A stretch of 64,000 nucleotides of DNA. Origin: JANMDU01 sp043777675. Its GTDB lineage: Bacteria; Pseudomonadota; Gammaproteobacteria; Burkholderiales; Burkholderiaceae_C. Location: assembly GCA_043777675.1 (NCBI GenBank), contig JAYWHR010000033.1, positions 67,078 through 131,077 on the forward strand, read 5' to 3'. Position 1 is the first letter of the stretch, and the number at the start of each line of letters is the position of its first letter. Below, one piece after another: positions 34,119 to 42,700 of this stretch. Position numbers and translations under genes: made by a program. The notes beneath the pieces were generated by a model. The model ran no database searches. It was given only the letters and a program-made list of their open reading frames with translations, and was not told where the DNA came from.

Positions 34119-34517
34119 ATGAATTCCAAATCGTTCAAAACCTGCCGGATGCTTTGCGCCACGGCGCTCGCCGCAACCTGCTTTGTGTCAGCAGCCCAAG
34201 CGCAAACCACCACCACGCCCAATAGGCCTGCTGCCATGCCCCACGCCCAAATGCAAAAAGGCATGATGGGTTCCGACGACATGAAAAAATCGATGATGAT
34301 GGGGATGGACGGCATGAACAAAATGACCATGACTGGCGATATCGACAAAGACTTTGCCATGATGATGAAGATTCATCACCAACAGGCGGTTGACATGTCC
34401 GAGATGCAAATCTCCCACGGCAAATCGCCTGCGATGAAAACCATGGCCAGACAGATCATTACTGCGCAGAAGAAAGAAATTGCCAAGTTTGACCAGTGGC
34501 TGGCTCAGCAGAAATAG
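34119..34517 (+). CDS. Secreted DUF305 family protein, copper-associated
   Basis: A 132-residue protein with a signal peptide (cleavage after SAAQA). GGAG is 6 bp before the ATG at 34119. The mature part is extremely methionine-rich (KKSMMMGMDGMNKMTMTGD) and contains the DUF305 core MKIHHQQAVDMSEMQISHGK. Methionine and histidine richness suggests periplasmic copper or silver binding. It lies 13 bp before the metal ATPase gene, probably one operon. Its start is 148 bp downstream of the remaining repeat copy 10. Confidence 0.88.
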   Translation: MNSKSFKTCRMLCATALAATCFVSAAQAQTTTTPNRPAAMPHAQMQKGMMGSDDMKKSMMMGMDGMNKMTMTGDIDKDFAMMMKIHHQQAVDMSEMQISHGKSPAMKTMARQIITAQKKEIAKFDQWLAQQK

Positions 34518-34530
34518 GTGTCAAAATGAC

Positions 34531-36891
34531 ATGGCCTCCAACCTGAACGCGCCCTCCAACGACAGCTCATTGCCTTTAACAGATCCGGTATGCGGTATGA
34601 CTGTGACGCCGCAGTCACCGCATACGCTACAACACGAAAATAAAGCAGTTTATTTTTGCAGCACGGGTTGCAAAGGCAAGTTTGAGGTCAACCCAGCCAA
34701 GTATCTGCTGAATAGCTCCGTTGGTGGCAGTTCAGCACCCGCAGGCGAACCTGTGCCAGCCACATTCGAGCAGGTTGCCGCTGCCACTAGCTACACCTGC
34801 CCGATGCACCCTGAGGTGAGACAGGACAAACCAGGCGCCTGCCCCAAATGCGGCATGGCGCTGGAGCCCGAAATGCCCACGCTTGATGAGGGTGAGAACG
34901 CCGAGCTGACCGATTTCAAACGGCGCTTCATCTGGACTTTGCCTCTGACCATCATTGTCACCGTGCTGGCCATGGCGGGCCATCGTTTACAACTATTCGA
35001 GATGGCGACGCAGAGCTGGATTGAACTGGTGTTGACTTTGCCGATTGTGCTGTGGGCAGGTTGGCCGTTTTTTGTGCGCGGTGCACAGTCCATCATCCAT
35101 CGCAGCCCGAATATGTGGACGCTGATCGGCCTAGGCACCGCAGCAGCATTCATCTACAGCGTTATCGCCACTGTGGTGCCGGACGTGTTTCCTGCCTCGT
35201 TCATGTCGATGGGCCGCGTGGCGGTTTACTTTGAAGCGGCAGCGGTGATTGTTTCCCTCACGTTGCTTGGCCAGATTCTTGAACTCAAGGCCCGTTCCCA
35301 AACCTCGGCCGCCATCAAGTCCTTGCTTGGCCTCGCGCCCAAAACGGCGCGGCGCATCAATGCGGGCGGCGCAGAGGAAGACGTGCCCCTCAGCCACGTG
35401 CATGTAGGCGACTTGCTACGGATTCGCCCCGGTGAGAAGGTGCCTGTCGATGGTGTGGTGATCGAGGGCGGCAGCGCCGTGGATGAATCCATGCTGACGG
35501 GCGAGCCCATGCCCACAGTGAAGCGCGTGGGCGACAAACTGATTGGCGCGACCATGAACACCAGTGGCGCGATAGTGATGCGCTCAGAGAAAGTGGGCTC
35601 GCAAACTGTATTAGCCGGGATTGTGCAAATGGTCATCCAGGCGCAGCGCTCTAGGGCGCCGATGCAGCGCATGGCCGACCAAGTAGCCGGTTATTTTGTG
35701 GTCACTGTCGTCGGCATTGCCTTGCTGACTTTTGTGGTGTGGGGGCTGGTCGGGCCGGAGCCGAGCTGGGTTTATGGGTTGATCAACGCGGTCGCGGTGC
35801 TCATCATCGCGTGTCCCTGCGCATTGGGTCTGGCCACGCCGATGTCGATCATGGTTGCCACTGGCAAGGCCGCGACCCAGGGCGTGCTGTTTCGAGACGC
35901 AGCGGCCATTGAGAATTTTCGCAAGGTAGACACGCTGATCGTGGACAAGACCGGCACGCTGACCGAGGGTAAGCCGAAGTTTGACCGCGCCGTGGCTGCA
36001 CCAGGCTTTGCCGAAGACGCCGTGCTGCAGATGGCTGCCAGCCTCGATCAGGGCAGCGAGCATCCCTTGGCGCATGCCATCGTTGCAGCAGCGCGAGAAC
36101 GGAACCTAGCGCTGGACAAGGCAGAAGGATTTGAGTCAAGCACCGGCATCGGCGTGCGCGGCACGGTGGGCGGCAAGCAACTGGCGCTCGGCAACACCGC
36201 ACTGATGACACAACTCAACGTAACGGTCGATGCCCTGAAGGCACATGCCGAAGCCTTGCGCGCCACCGGGGCGAGTGTGATGTTCCTCGCAGTCAACGGC
36301 CAGAGCGCCGGTCTGCTGGCCGTATCCGACCCGATCAAGGCAAGCACGGGGGAGGCATTGGCAACGCTGAAGGCATCCGGCTTGCGCGTGATCATGGCAA
36401 CTGGCGACGGGCTGACAACGGCGAAAGCGGTGGCGGCAACGCTGGGTATTGAAGAGGTTCATGGTGAGGTCAAACCCGCCGGTAAGCTGGAAATGGTAGC
36501 TCGGCTGCAGCGCGAAGGGCGCATCGTTGCCATGGCCGGTGACGGCATCAACGACGCGCCGGCGCTGGCCAAGGCCGATGTGGGCGTGGCCATGGGCACA
36601 GGCACCGACGTGGCGATGAACAGCGCGCAGGTGACGCTGGTCAAAGGCGACCTGCGCGGCATTGCGGTGGCGCGCGAGATATCACAGCAAACCATTGCCA
36701 ACATGAAGCAGAATCTTGGCTTTGCCTTTGTCTACAACTCGCTAGGTGTGCCGCTGGCCGCTGGTGTTCTTTACCCCTTCACCGGCTGGCTACTGTCGCC
36801 GATGATTGCAGCATTGGCGATGAGTCTTAGCTCGGTATCGGTCATCACCAATGCGCTGCGATTGAGACGCGCCGCACCCAAGCAACACTGA
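34531..36891 (+). CDS. copA: Copper/silver-exporting P1B-type ATPase
   Basis: A 786-residue heavy-metal ATPase. The N-terminus has a YHS domain (DPVCGM at 18-23) and a YTCPMHPEV heavy-metal-binding segment near 88, in place of CxxC HMA domains. Then come eight expected membrane segments, the metal-site CPCALGLATP near 427, the phosphorylation motif DKTGTLTEG near 472 and GDGINDAP near 670. It exports Cu(I) or Ag(I) from the cytoplasm. GC content is higher than in the transposon just upstream, which suggests a different origin. Confidence 0.92.
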   Translation: MASNLNAPSNDSSLPLTDPVCGMTVTPQSPHTLQHENKAVYFCSTGCKGKFEVNPAKYLLNSSVGGSSAPAGEPVPATFEQVAAATSYTCPMHPEVRQDKPGACPKCGMALEPEMPTLDEGENAELTDFKRRFIWTLPLTIIVTVLAMAGHRLQLFEMATQSWIELVLTLPIVLWAGWPFFVRGAQSIIHRSPNMWTLIGLGTAAAFIYSVIATVVPDVFPASFMSMGRVAVYFEAAAVIVSLTLLGQILELKARSQTSAAIKSLLGLAPKTARRINAGGAEEDVPLSHVHVGDLLRIRPGEKVPVDGVVIEGGSAVDESMLTGEPMPTVKRVGDKLIGATMNTSGAIVMRSEKVGSQTVLAGIVQMVIQAQRSRAPMQRMADQVAGYFVVTVVGIALLTFVVWGLVGPEPSWVYGLINAVAVLIIACPCALGLATPMSIMVATGKAATQGVLFRDAAAIENFRKVDTLIVDKTGTLTEGKPKFDRAVAAPGFAEDAVLQMAASLDQGSEHPLAHAIVAAARERNLALDKAEGFESSTGIGVRGTVGGKQLALGNTALMTQLNVTVDALKAHAEALRATGASVMFLAVNGQSAGLLAVSDPIKASTGEALATLKASGLRVIMATGDGLTTAKAVAATLGIEEVHGEVKPAGKLEMVARLQREGRIVAMAGDGINDAPALAKADVGVAMGTGTDVAMNSAQVTLVKGDLRGIAVAREISQQTIANMKQNLGFAFVYNSLGVPLAAGVLYPFTGWLLSPMIAALAMSLSSVSVITNALRLRRAAPKQH

Positions 36892-37021
36892 AAATAGCAG
36901 AGCAGCCGTAGATATTTGTGCGCATGCTTTACGAGTCAAAGCAGGCGAGAGGTGGCGTAACGATCCTCCTGTCGCAACAGGGCTGAGCTAGCGGAGGGTT
37001 TGGCTCACAATGAAACTGCAA

Positions 37022-37237
37022 TCACAATTTCCATTGGTTGCCTAGCATCGGCTTGTCTCGCACAGGCCAAACAGGGCACAGTATTTGTACGACTTCCATC
37101 AGGCTGATCCACTCGGCGATGGGGTCTTCATTGGCCCGTTGCGGGCGATATGGAACACCCGCTTCGCGCACCAACACCGTACTTGAATCCGCTGCAATTG
37201 CAGATTCGTTCAGCGCAAAATGAGTTTTAGTGACCAT
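37022..37237 (-). CDS. Small protein downstream of AbiEii-like gene, unknown function
   Basis: About 71 residues from MVTKTHFALNES (37237), overlapping the end of the upstream nucleotidyltransferase gene by 11 bp. It contains VREAGVPYRPQRANEDPIAEWISLMEVV and a Trp/Pro/Cys-rich end. No family recognised. Tight coupling suggests a partner or antitoxin, but its position is downstream, unlike AbiEi. Confidence 0.5.
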   Translation of the reverse strand: MVTKTHFALNESAIAADSSTVLVREAGVPYRPQRANEDPIAEWISLMEVVQILCPVWPVRDKPMLGNQWKL

Positions 37238-37757
37238 TTTCTGCAACAAGCTCCATCAGTAATTTGTGCTGATCGAATAGCGCAAAGTATTCATGCAATT
37301 GCGTCATGTCGAGCGACGCGCGGTGTATTTTCACAAGCGCACGAATATCCTCCAAATCGCGCGTTCGCGTTGGGTCGTTGACATAGCCTTGCAGCTTGAA
37401 GCCGATCAACCCTTCAACACTGATCACTCGTAAGCGCCCCATCGGTGTATCTCGCTGTGATGCTTGGGCTAGGAGGTGCCGCGCAAGCGGTCGATGCGCG
37501 TAAAGCAAATCCAGCCCCTCAGTGCCTCGAACATAGTTAGCTGCATCTTCGCTGCGGTGGATACACTGATAACCCAGCCTCAAAAGCGCATCATGCACTC
37601 GATCTGCCGCTTCGGCTTCCAAAAGAAAATCAATGTCTTTCGTAGCTCGCACAACGCTGTGCGCAGCAACCGCCAAACCACCAATCAAAGCTGGCTGAGT
37701 ATTAGCCAGCGCAAACATTGAAAGCGCTTCGCGGATTTGTTCAACGAGATTAGGCAT
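37227..37757 (-). CDS. AbiEii/AbiGii-like nucleotidyltransferase, third copy
   Basis: A 176-residue minimal nucleotidyltransferase. IGGLAVAAHSVVRATKDIDFLLE (residues 25-47) holds the GG and DxD-type motif, and VEGLIGFKLQGYVNDPTRTRDLEDI contains the lysine helix. It is shorter than the other two copies in the window. Family members include toxins that modify nucleotides or tRNA. The next gene downstream overlaps it. Confidence 0.8.
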   Translation of the reverse strand: MPNLVEQIREALSMFALANTQPALIGGLAVAAHSVVRATKDIDFLLEAEAADRVHDALLRLGYQCIHRSEDAANYVRGTEGLDLLYAHRPLARHLLAQASQRDTPMGRLRVISVEGLIGFKLQGYVNDPTRTRDLEDIRALVKIHRASLDMTQLHEYFALFDQHKLLMELVAENGH

Positions 37758-37892
37758 GTTGTCAGTGTGGAGGAGATGACTTCGACATCATACGGCGAAA
37801 GATGTTAGCCAATCGCGCACGCTCGATACCGTCTTGCGCCGTGAGTACAAACGGGTCTGCAAAAACACGGGTACAGATTCAAAGCTGAAAAA

Positions 37893-38306
37893 TCACTTCG
37901 CAAACAGCGATTCCATGCTCTTAAACGCCTTGAACTCAATCGCATTGCCAAACGGATCGAGGAAGAACATGGTGGCTTGTTCGCCCGGCTCGCCTTTGAA
38001 GCGGATGTAAGGCTCAATGATGAATTTTGTACCGATGGCTTTGAGCTTGGCGGCTAGCGTTTCCCACTCAGGCAGATTCATCACCAAGCCAAAATGCCGC
38101 ACCGGCACACCATGGCCATCGACTTCGCTTTTCGCAGTATCGGTGTTCATTGTGGGGCACAAATGCGCGACGATTTGATGGCCGTGGAAATTGAAATCAA
38201 CCCATTCTGAGCTGCTGCGTCCTTCAGGACAGCCCAGCAATTCGCCATAGAAGGCGCGGGCTTGGTCGAGATTGGTGACGGGGAAGGCAAGGTGAAAAGG
38301 CTGCAT
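37893..38306 (-). CDS. VOC family (glyoxalase-like) protein
   Basis: A 137-residue vicinal-oxygen-chelate protein. MQPFHLAFPVTNLDQARAFYGELLGCPEGRSS is the N-terminal half-module with the metal-binding His in FHLAFPV. The C-terminal part has EPYIRFKGEPGEQATMFFLDPFGNAIEFKAF, with the metal-binding glutamate. Possible roles are dioxygenase, glyoxalase or resistance protein. The terminator upstream separates it from the ruined genes. Confidence 0.88.
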   Translation of the reverse strand: MQPFHLAFPVTNLDQARAFYGELLGCPEGRSSSEWVDFNFHGHQIVAHLCPTMNTDTAKSEVDGHGVPVRHFGLVMNLPEWETLAAKLKAIGTKFIIEPYIRFKGEPGEQATMFFLDPFGNAIEFKAFKSMESLFAK

Positions 38307-38341
38307 GTGAATTCTCTAAAACAAGCTCTCATCGTATCAAC

Positions 38342-38366
38342 AAAAAAACCGCCCGAGGGCGGTTTG
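38342..38366 (-). terminator. Rho-independent terminator
   Basis: CCGCC-CGAG-GGCGG stem followed, on the minus strand, by a T7 tract. It would end transcripts coming from the SnoaL-like remnant side. Confidence 0.75.
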
Positions 38367-38471
38367 TCTGCAAACACAGCACCAAGTGTGTGCGGCGCAC
38401 CCAGACATCGAAAATATTATTGAGCAGAGGACTTTTGCCTTGGCCTTCTCCATCGCCAGCCCAGCCACCGC

Positions 38472-38700
38472 TCAATCCCCGATGTCTTGCGTCATCTTAA
38501 AAGCCATCCGCGTGACTTTCCACTGGCCGCCTTGTTTCTCTAAATTCCATTCATAGTTACCCACGGGGCGCCAGAGTTTGTCGCCGAGCCAGTGGCGGCC
38601 ATCGACGAAGGCACCGGCTGTGGCTTTGTTGCCGTTGACTTGCGCCGTGACACGCGACAGCTCATGCCACGTGGCATCAAAGCCGGGCACGATGACGGGT
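38472..38700 (-). pseudogene. SnoaL/NTF2-like protein, C-terminal remnant
   Basis: The last ~72 codons of a small cone-fold protein. GRHWLGDKLWRPVGNYEW and GGQWKVTRMAFKMTQ are the final beta strands of such a domain. The N-terminal half is missing, and an IS91-type transposase fragment abuts the break near 38700. Confidence 0.65.
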
Positions 38701-39325
38701 CAGGGGGCACAGCAGCGGGAATACTTCGCAGATGCGGGCGATCAGCGCTGCCCACAGGTAGTGCGCGGGGAGCGCTTGGACGGCACAGGCTCGGGCGGCT
38801 CAGGAGCACACGAGATCGGCGAGGCAGTGACTCCAGTGGCGTGAGGGTGGGCTCGTCCTGCCCATCTCTTCGTTGGTTGCCTCCTCGTTGGTTGACTCTT
38901 GGCTGCTCAGTGCGCCAATTCCCGCCCGGCTCGCTGCGTTGCTTAGCGCAGCGGTACACCAAATCGTTGCCTGCCTTGCGCAGCCTCTCCATGGCAAACG
39001 GTGGCCGCGCGCAGTAGCGCAGCCGCCGCTCTAGACCTGCGCGGTCGACCACGCACACATGAAAATGCACATGCTCGTTCAGGCTGGAGCCAAAGCGGTG
39101 GATAAAGGCGGCTGCGCCAATGTGCAGCGCGGCTTTGCCCACATTTGCAGCACCCGGGCTGCAGCTTTGCAGGCTTTGCGCAATAACGCGCAGGAAAATA
39201 CGCAGCACCATGTTCAGCACCGCCCCGTCGCGCTGCATGAAGTAGCGCAGGCGCTTCGGGACCGCCATCACCCACTGGCGCACCGGCAGACGCGGCAAGA
39301 CGTGATCGGTCAGGTGCGCTGCTGC
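38700..39325 (-). pseudogene. IS91-family transposase fragment
   Basis: An open frame from about 39325 to 38540 contains LPVRQWVMAVPKRLRYFMQR, IHRFGSSLNEHVHFHVCVVD and RRLRYCARPPFAMERL, typical of rolling-circle (HUH) IS91-like transposases. The HVHFHV block is the HUH metal site. The sequence then loses homology near 38900, and no complete N- or C-terminus exists. The fragment lies between two truncated genes, suggesting a deletion or one-ended transposition. Confidence 0.75.
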
Positions 39326-39502
39326 TCAGCCATCGCCGGGCCGCGCACGCTGCAACAGTGGCAAGATTATTTGCCTGCTTTGGATGTTGTGGTCACACAA
39401 GCGGACGAAAAGTTGATCGACGGGTTGGTTCACCCGGGCCATCCATCCACACCGGGTTATACCGACGCCGCGTATCCACTGAATGGGCGGGAGTTTAAAT
39501 AA
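39325..39502 (+). pseudogene. Aldo/keto reductase, C-terminal remnant
   Basis: About 58 codons on the plus strand: IAGPRTLQQWQDYLPALDVV and DGLVHPGHPSTPGYTDAAYP fit the end of aldo/keto reductases of the YghZ/Tas group. The reading frame upstream is IS91-like sequence on the opposite strand, so the gene lost its first ~80%. Confidence 0.65.
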
Positions 39503-39525
39503 TTAGCGTCGTATCAATTCAGTGG

Positions 39526-39559
39526 AAAAAACCGAAACGCTTGTTCAGTTTCGGTTTTT
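39526..39559. terminator. Bidirectional rho-independent terminator
   Basis: AACCGAAAC and GTTTCGGTT form the stem with a 9-nt loop, with A- and T-tracts on both sides. It lies between the aldo/keto reductase remnant and a small membrane-peptide gene. Confidence 0.8.
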
Positions 39560-39576
39560 CCCACCAAATGCATCCG

Positions 39577-39648
39577 TTAGAACACAAAAATTAAAAATAA
39601 AACAAAAATCAAGAGTGTGCCAGCGCCTATGTACATAAACTTCTCCAT
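39577..39648 (-). CDS. Very small hydrophobic membrane peptide
   Basis: A 23-codon frame: MEKFMYIGAGTLL followed by IFVLFLIFVF and TAA. It forms a single membrane helix and lies just before a terminator, which makes it plausible as a real gene. The ribosome binding site (GAGGGTGAG) is spaced somewhat far from the ATG. It starts 168 bp from the divergent AI-2E-type permease gene. Function unknown. Confidence 0.45.
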   Translation of the reverse strand: MEKFMYIGAGTLLIFVLFLIFVF

Positions 39649-39816
39649 CGCGTCGCTCACCCTCAAAGAGGATTGTTAAGACGACCCATGGCGATTGATT
39701 CAATCAACGTCATTTGTTTGCATCTGTGCGTTGTCATACAGAAGGTTTGATGTGTTTTCCGTAGATTTGTCGATACGATCATACTTACATGAGCAGGCCA
39801 TAAACAGGAGACAGTC

Positions 39817-41001
39817 TTGACAGACCCAACACCAGCTGATCCAGAAACCAAAGTGTCCGAGGCGACAATCACAGCCACCGAGTTGGTCGAGCCGCAACCC
39901 GTCGTGATGCAGCTGCCGGTGGACGTGCGCAGCGTCTCGTTGGCGATACTGGCCACGCTGGCCAGCGTGTTCATGTTGCACTGGGCTAGCGCCGTGTTCA
40001 TCCCATTGATGGTTGGGGTACTTTTCAGCTATGGCTTGTCGCCCGTGGTGGACTGGTTGGCACTACGCCGAATTCCACGTGCATTGAGTGCGGCCTTGCT
40101 GGTGCTGGGCATCGTCTGTGGCTTTGGTGCCACGGTCTACTCAGTCAGTGACGACGCGGGAAAATTGGTTGAATCACTACCACTGGCGGCAAACAAATTG
40201 CGCGACACCGCACGTATGCATTTCAACCAGACAGAAAACACCTTAGCCGCCATGCAAAAGGCCGCAACTCAGCTTGAGCAGGCGGCTGAGGAGACCAATC
40301 GCACAGCAACGCTGGCACGTGGCGTGCAGCGGGTGCAAATCGAAAAAGCGAAGTTCAATATCAAAGACTATCTGTGGACCGGCACTTTGGGTCTGCTGGC
40401 CATGCTGGGGCAGATCGGTATGGTGGCTTTGATTACTTTTTTCTTGATGAGCTCAGGCGACACCTTCAGGCGCAAGCTGGTCAAGCTTGCTGGGCCGACA
40501 CTGAGCAGAAAAAAAATCACACTACAAGCGCTCAATGAGATCCATGACCAGATACAGCGCTACATGATGGTGCAAATTTTCACCAGCGGCTTGGTGGGTG
40601 TGGCAACGTGGTTGGGTTTTTTAGCCGTCGGTCTGGAGAACGCGGCGGTCTGGGGCATTGCCGCAGGCGTGCTCAATCTGGTGCCCTACATCGGCAATGT
40701 AGTTATCACGGCCGGCTCGGCCATGGTCGGTTTTCTGCAGTTCGGCACGCTGGACATGGCTTTCCTAGTGGCTGGCATCTCTTTGTTGATCAACAGCATC
40801 GAGGGGTTTTTGTTAACCCCTTGGCTGACCAGCCGAGCTAGCAAAATGAATCCGGTTGCCGTTTTTGTCGGTGTGCTCGCTTGGGGTTGGCTCTGGGGCG
40901 CCTGGGGCCTGCTGTTGGGTGTGCCGATACTCATGATCATCAAGGCCATTTGCGACCGCGTTGACGACCTAAACGCTGTGGGACAATTGCTGGGTGATTG
41001 A
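39817..41001 (+). CDS. AI-2E family permease (PerM/YdiK-like)
   Basis: A 394-residue inner-membrane protein of the AI-2 exporter (TqsA/PerM) family. The start is a TTG at 39817 with AGGAG 6 bp upstream. An acidic soluble N-terminus (1-40) precedes paired helices (VSLAILATLASVFMLHWASA), a periplasmic coiled-coil region (about 110-175) and the C-terminal helices with the conserved NLVPYIGNVV and EGFLLTPWL segments. Family members may be Na+/H+ antiporters or exporters of signalling molecules; substrate unknown. Confidence 0.88.
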   Translation: MTDPTPADPETKVSEATITATELVEPQPVVMQLPVDVRSVSLAILATLASVFMLHWASAVFIPLMVGVLFSYGLSPVVDWLALRRIPRALSAALLVLGIVCGFGATVYSVSDDAGKLVESLPLAANKLRDTARMHFNQTENTLAAMQKAATQLEQAAEETNRTATLARGVQRVQIEKAKFNIKDYLWTGTLGLLAMLGQIGMVALITFFLMSSGDTFRRKLVKLAGPTLSRKKITLQALNEIHDQIQRYMMVQIFTSGLVGVATWLGFLAVGLENAAVWGIAAGVLNLVPYIGNVVITAGSAMVGFLQFGTLDMAFLVAGISLLINSIEGFLLTPWLTSRASKMNPVAVFVGVLAWGWLWGAWGLLLGVPILMIIKAICDRVDDLNAVGQLLGD

Positions 41002-41391
41002 CTCCCCCTCATGACTCTGCTGCAATCGCAGCGCTAGCCATCAGGCTTGCGGCGGCTACGGTAGCGTAGGGTGGCGACTTTAGAAGATGCGACGATAAAC
41101 ATGAGGTGCTCATGGAACAGTTGAAACTCTTCGCAGCCCGCTTCACGCCTTGTGATTCAGTCGCTGCGATGGAATGAATTGTTCCGGGAATGCTCTGCCC
41201 TGACTTGTCAAAAACTGCGGTGTTTGGATAATCCTGTGCTTATGTTTTTAGGGAGAATTTAAAGAGAAAACGGCGTACCGCCGGCATAGAATATTCGCGG
41301 GCAGCTATCAATTTGATAGTATTTAGACAAACGAATCGCCTCCGGTGGCGATCTGCTCTGCATTGCGGATATGGCATCGCTCAAAGAGCGA
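41002..41391. other. 390-bp intergenic region
   Basis: Holds dispersed-repeat copy 11 (41276-41325). A 21-codon frame at 41112-41177 (MEQLKLFAARFTPCD...) has no good ribosome binding site and is not called. No other recognisable feature. Confidence 0.6.
41276..41325 (+). repeat. Dispersed palindromic repeat, copy 11 (intergenic)
   Basis: Forward copy GCCGGCATAGAATATTCGCG, ending in the perfect 7-bp palindrome CTATCAA-T-TTGATAG. It shows the two-hairpin structure of the family most clearly. Confidence 0.8.
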
Positions 41392-42039
41392 TCATTTGCT
41401 AGATGCCAAATGCAACCAAACTTCATTGCGGCGCAAAAACCATGGCGTGAACGGTGCGTTGTAGCGCGAATACACGGCCTCGCCTGCCCATGTCAGATTG
41501 GCTGCGCGCATGGCTGCCTGCAGCTTTGCCAATTGCAAGTTGTCGTTGGACTGCGACCACAGGCCCGAGTAGCGAATCACAGCCACTTGGGTAGAAGGCA
41601 CGTCGCGAAGTTGCACGCGCGCATCCAGCGGCTCAGGGGCGCTCGCCACAGTCACGCCTTTGGGTAAAACGAACTGCACCAAGAACCCGCCGGGCGCGGT
41701 GGTTTGGGTGACCGGTGCGGTCATCTCCATTTTTGTGGGCACTGCGGCTTGCGTGACTGGCGCTGTCATCTCAAACTTGCGCTCGCCCTTATTTTTACCA
41801 AAGATGTACCCTGCCAAGATTGGGAAAGCTTGGCTGCCCGCTTTTTCTGCTGAGCCAGTAACCACCACTTCAGCTACCGTGTATGCGGCGTACTCGCGAA
41901 CTTCAAAATCAGCAAGCGATTGAACGACTTTGTATTCCGGCTCTGGGGTAGCGTGAATTGGCATAGAAAAAGTTGTACTTAAAAGTGCGGCGAACAGGAT
42001 CTTGCTGCACCAAAAGCCTAGCAAAGAAGGCTTAGGCAT
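41392..42039 (-). CDS. SOUL heme-binding family protein, secreted
   Basis: About 215 residues. MPKPSLLGFWCS (42039) is preferred because GGAG is 6 bp upstream. The signal peptide ends near IHATPEPEY. EVREYAAYTVAEVVV, IFGKNKGERKFEMTAPVTQ (with a repeated MTAPVTQ) and YSRYNAPFTPWFLRRNEVWL are SOUL-family blocks. Eukaryotic homologues bind heme; bacterial secreted members have no proven role. Confidence 0.9.
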   Translation of the reverse strand: MPKPSLLGFWCSKILFAALLSTTFSMPIHATPEPEYKVVQSLADFEVREYAAYTVAEVVVTGSAEKAGSQAFPILAGYIFGKNKGERKFEMTAPVTQAAVPTKMEMTAPVTQTTAPGGFLVQFVLPKGVTVASAPEPLDARVQLRDVPSTQVAVIRYSGLWSQSNDNLQLAKLQAAMRAANLTWAGEAVYSRYNAPFTPWFLRRNEVWLHLASSK

Positions 42040-42191
42040 GAGCGACTCCATTCATTCGTTGGTAGCGAATCCACAGGTTCGCACGCTTGGCCTCCTACGT
42101 CTGTCTGATAGCGCACGGACAGCGGTTTGAGTCATTCAGCTCGCACTGTACCGGCAACGTTTTTCCCAATGATTTTTATCAAATAACAGCA

Positions 42192-42240
42192 TATCGCCGG
42201 CATATGTATTGAAGAGTTTGCTACTCTTTTGATAGCTATC
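42192..42240 (+). repeat. Dispersed palindromic repeat, copy 12
   Basis: Forward copy from TCGCCGGCATATGTATTGAA to GATAGCTATC. Its end overlaps the stop codon of the AraC remnant (42239-42241). Confidence 0.65.
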
Positions 42241-42625
42241 AAACAAAGGACTTGCGCAGCGCTGATGGCGAGCTGCCGTAATGCTGAGAGAAGCTGCGGG
42301 CGAAATGTGCTTGGTCTGCTGCACGATCACACCGCGCCAGCGCGCCATGGTCTGCACATCAAAGCTGAAGGGCTGGTTGGCAGGCCGAATCCACAGTGTT
42401 CTCGGCTTCATCACGACGCTTTGTCAAGCGCGAGCAGCATCGCGCACCTTGAAATGAAAATCTTCCGTGTCACGCGAGATGGCGATGTAATGCCCCACGG
42501 GCACCATGTCTTCCACATGCCAGCCTTGGTTTTCGCCCACTTCAGCGTAGATGCCATCCCACCCGTAGGTTTTGGAGGTGGCAAAAATCTCGGCATGCGC
42601 CAGTGTGGGCAGGGCTTGCTTGCTG
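42239..42625 (-). pseudogene. AraC-family regulator, frameshifted and internally deleted
   Basis: Three pieces in different frames make up one broken gene. The sensor part is EIFATSKTYGWDGIYAEVGE...HYIAISRDTEDFHFKVRD. After a frameshift near 42415, KPRTLWIRPANQPFSFDV follows. A last shift leads to the final helix of the DNA-binding domain (ADQAHFARSFSQHYGSSPSA). Most of the helix-turn-helix domain is missing. A CTTTG pentanucleotide repeat lies where the start should be. Confidence 0.65.
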
Positions 42626-42630
42626 CCTTG

Positions 42631-42660
42631 CTTTGCTTTGCTTTGCTTTGCTTTGCTTTG
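42631..42660. repeat. CTTTG x6 simple sequence repeat
   Basis: Six perfect copies of CTTTG plus partial units on both sides, next to the expected start of the AraC remnant and 40 bp before the end of the membrane hydrolase gene. Copy-number changes would shift the frame. Confidence 0.85.
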
Positions 42661-42700
42661 CAAAGGATAGTTCGCTTTGCAGATCGTTGATGCCGATCCT

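Noticed and set aside
38540..38700. Extension of the IS91-like open frame over the SnoaL-like remnant
   Set aside because: In this part the transposase frame shows only low-complexity Pro/Ser/Arg sequence, whereas the other frame shows a coherent SnoaL-like C-terminus.
41112..41177. 21-codon frame MEQLKLFAARFTPCD...
   Set aside because: No convincing ribosome binding site or terminator and no conservation information.
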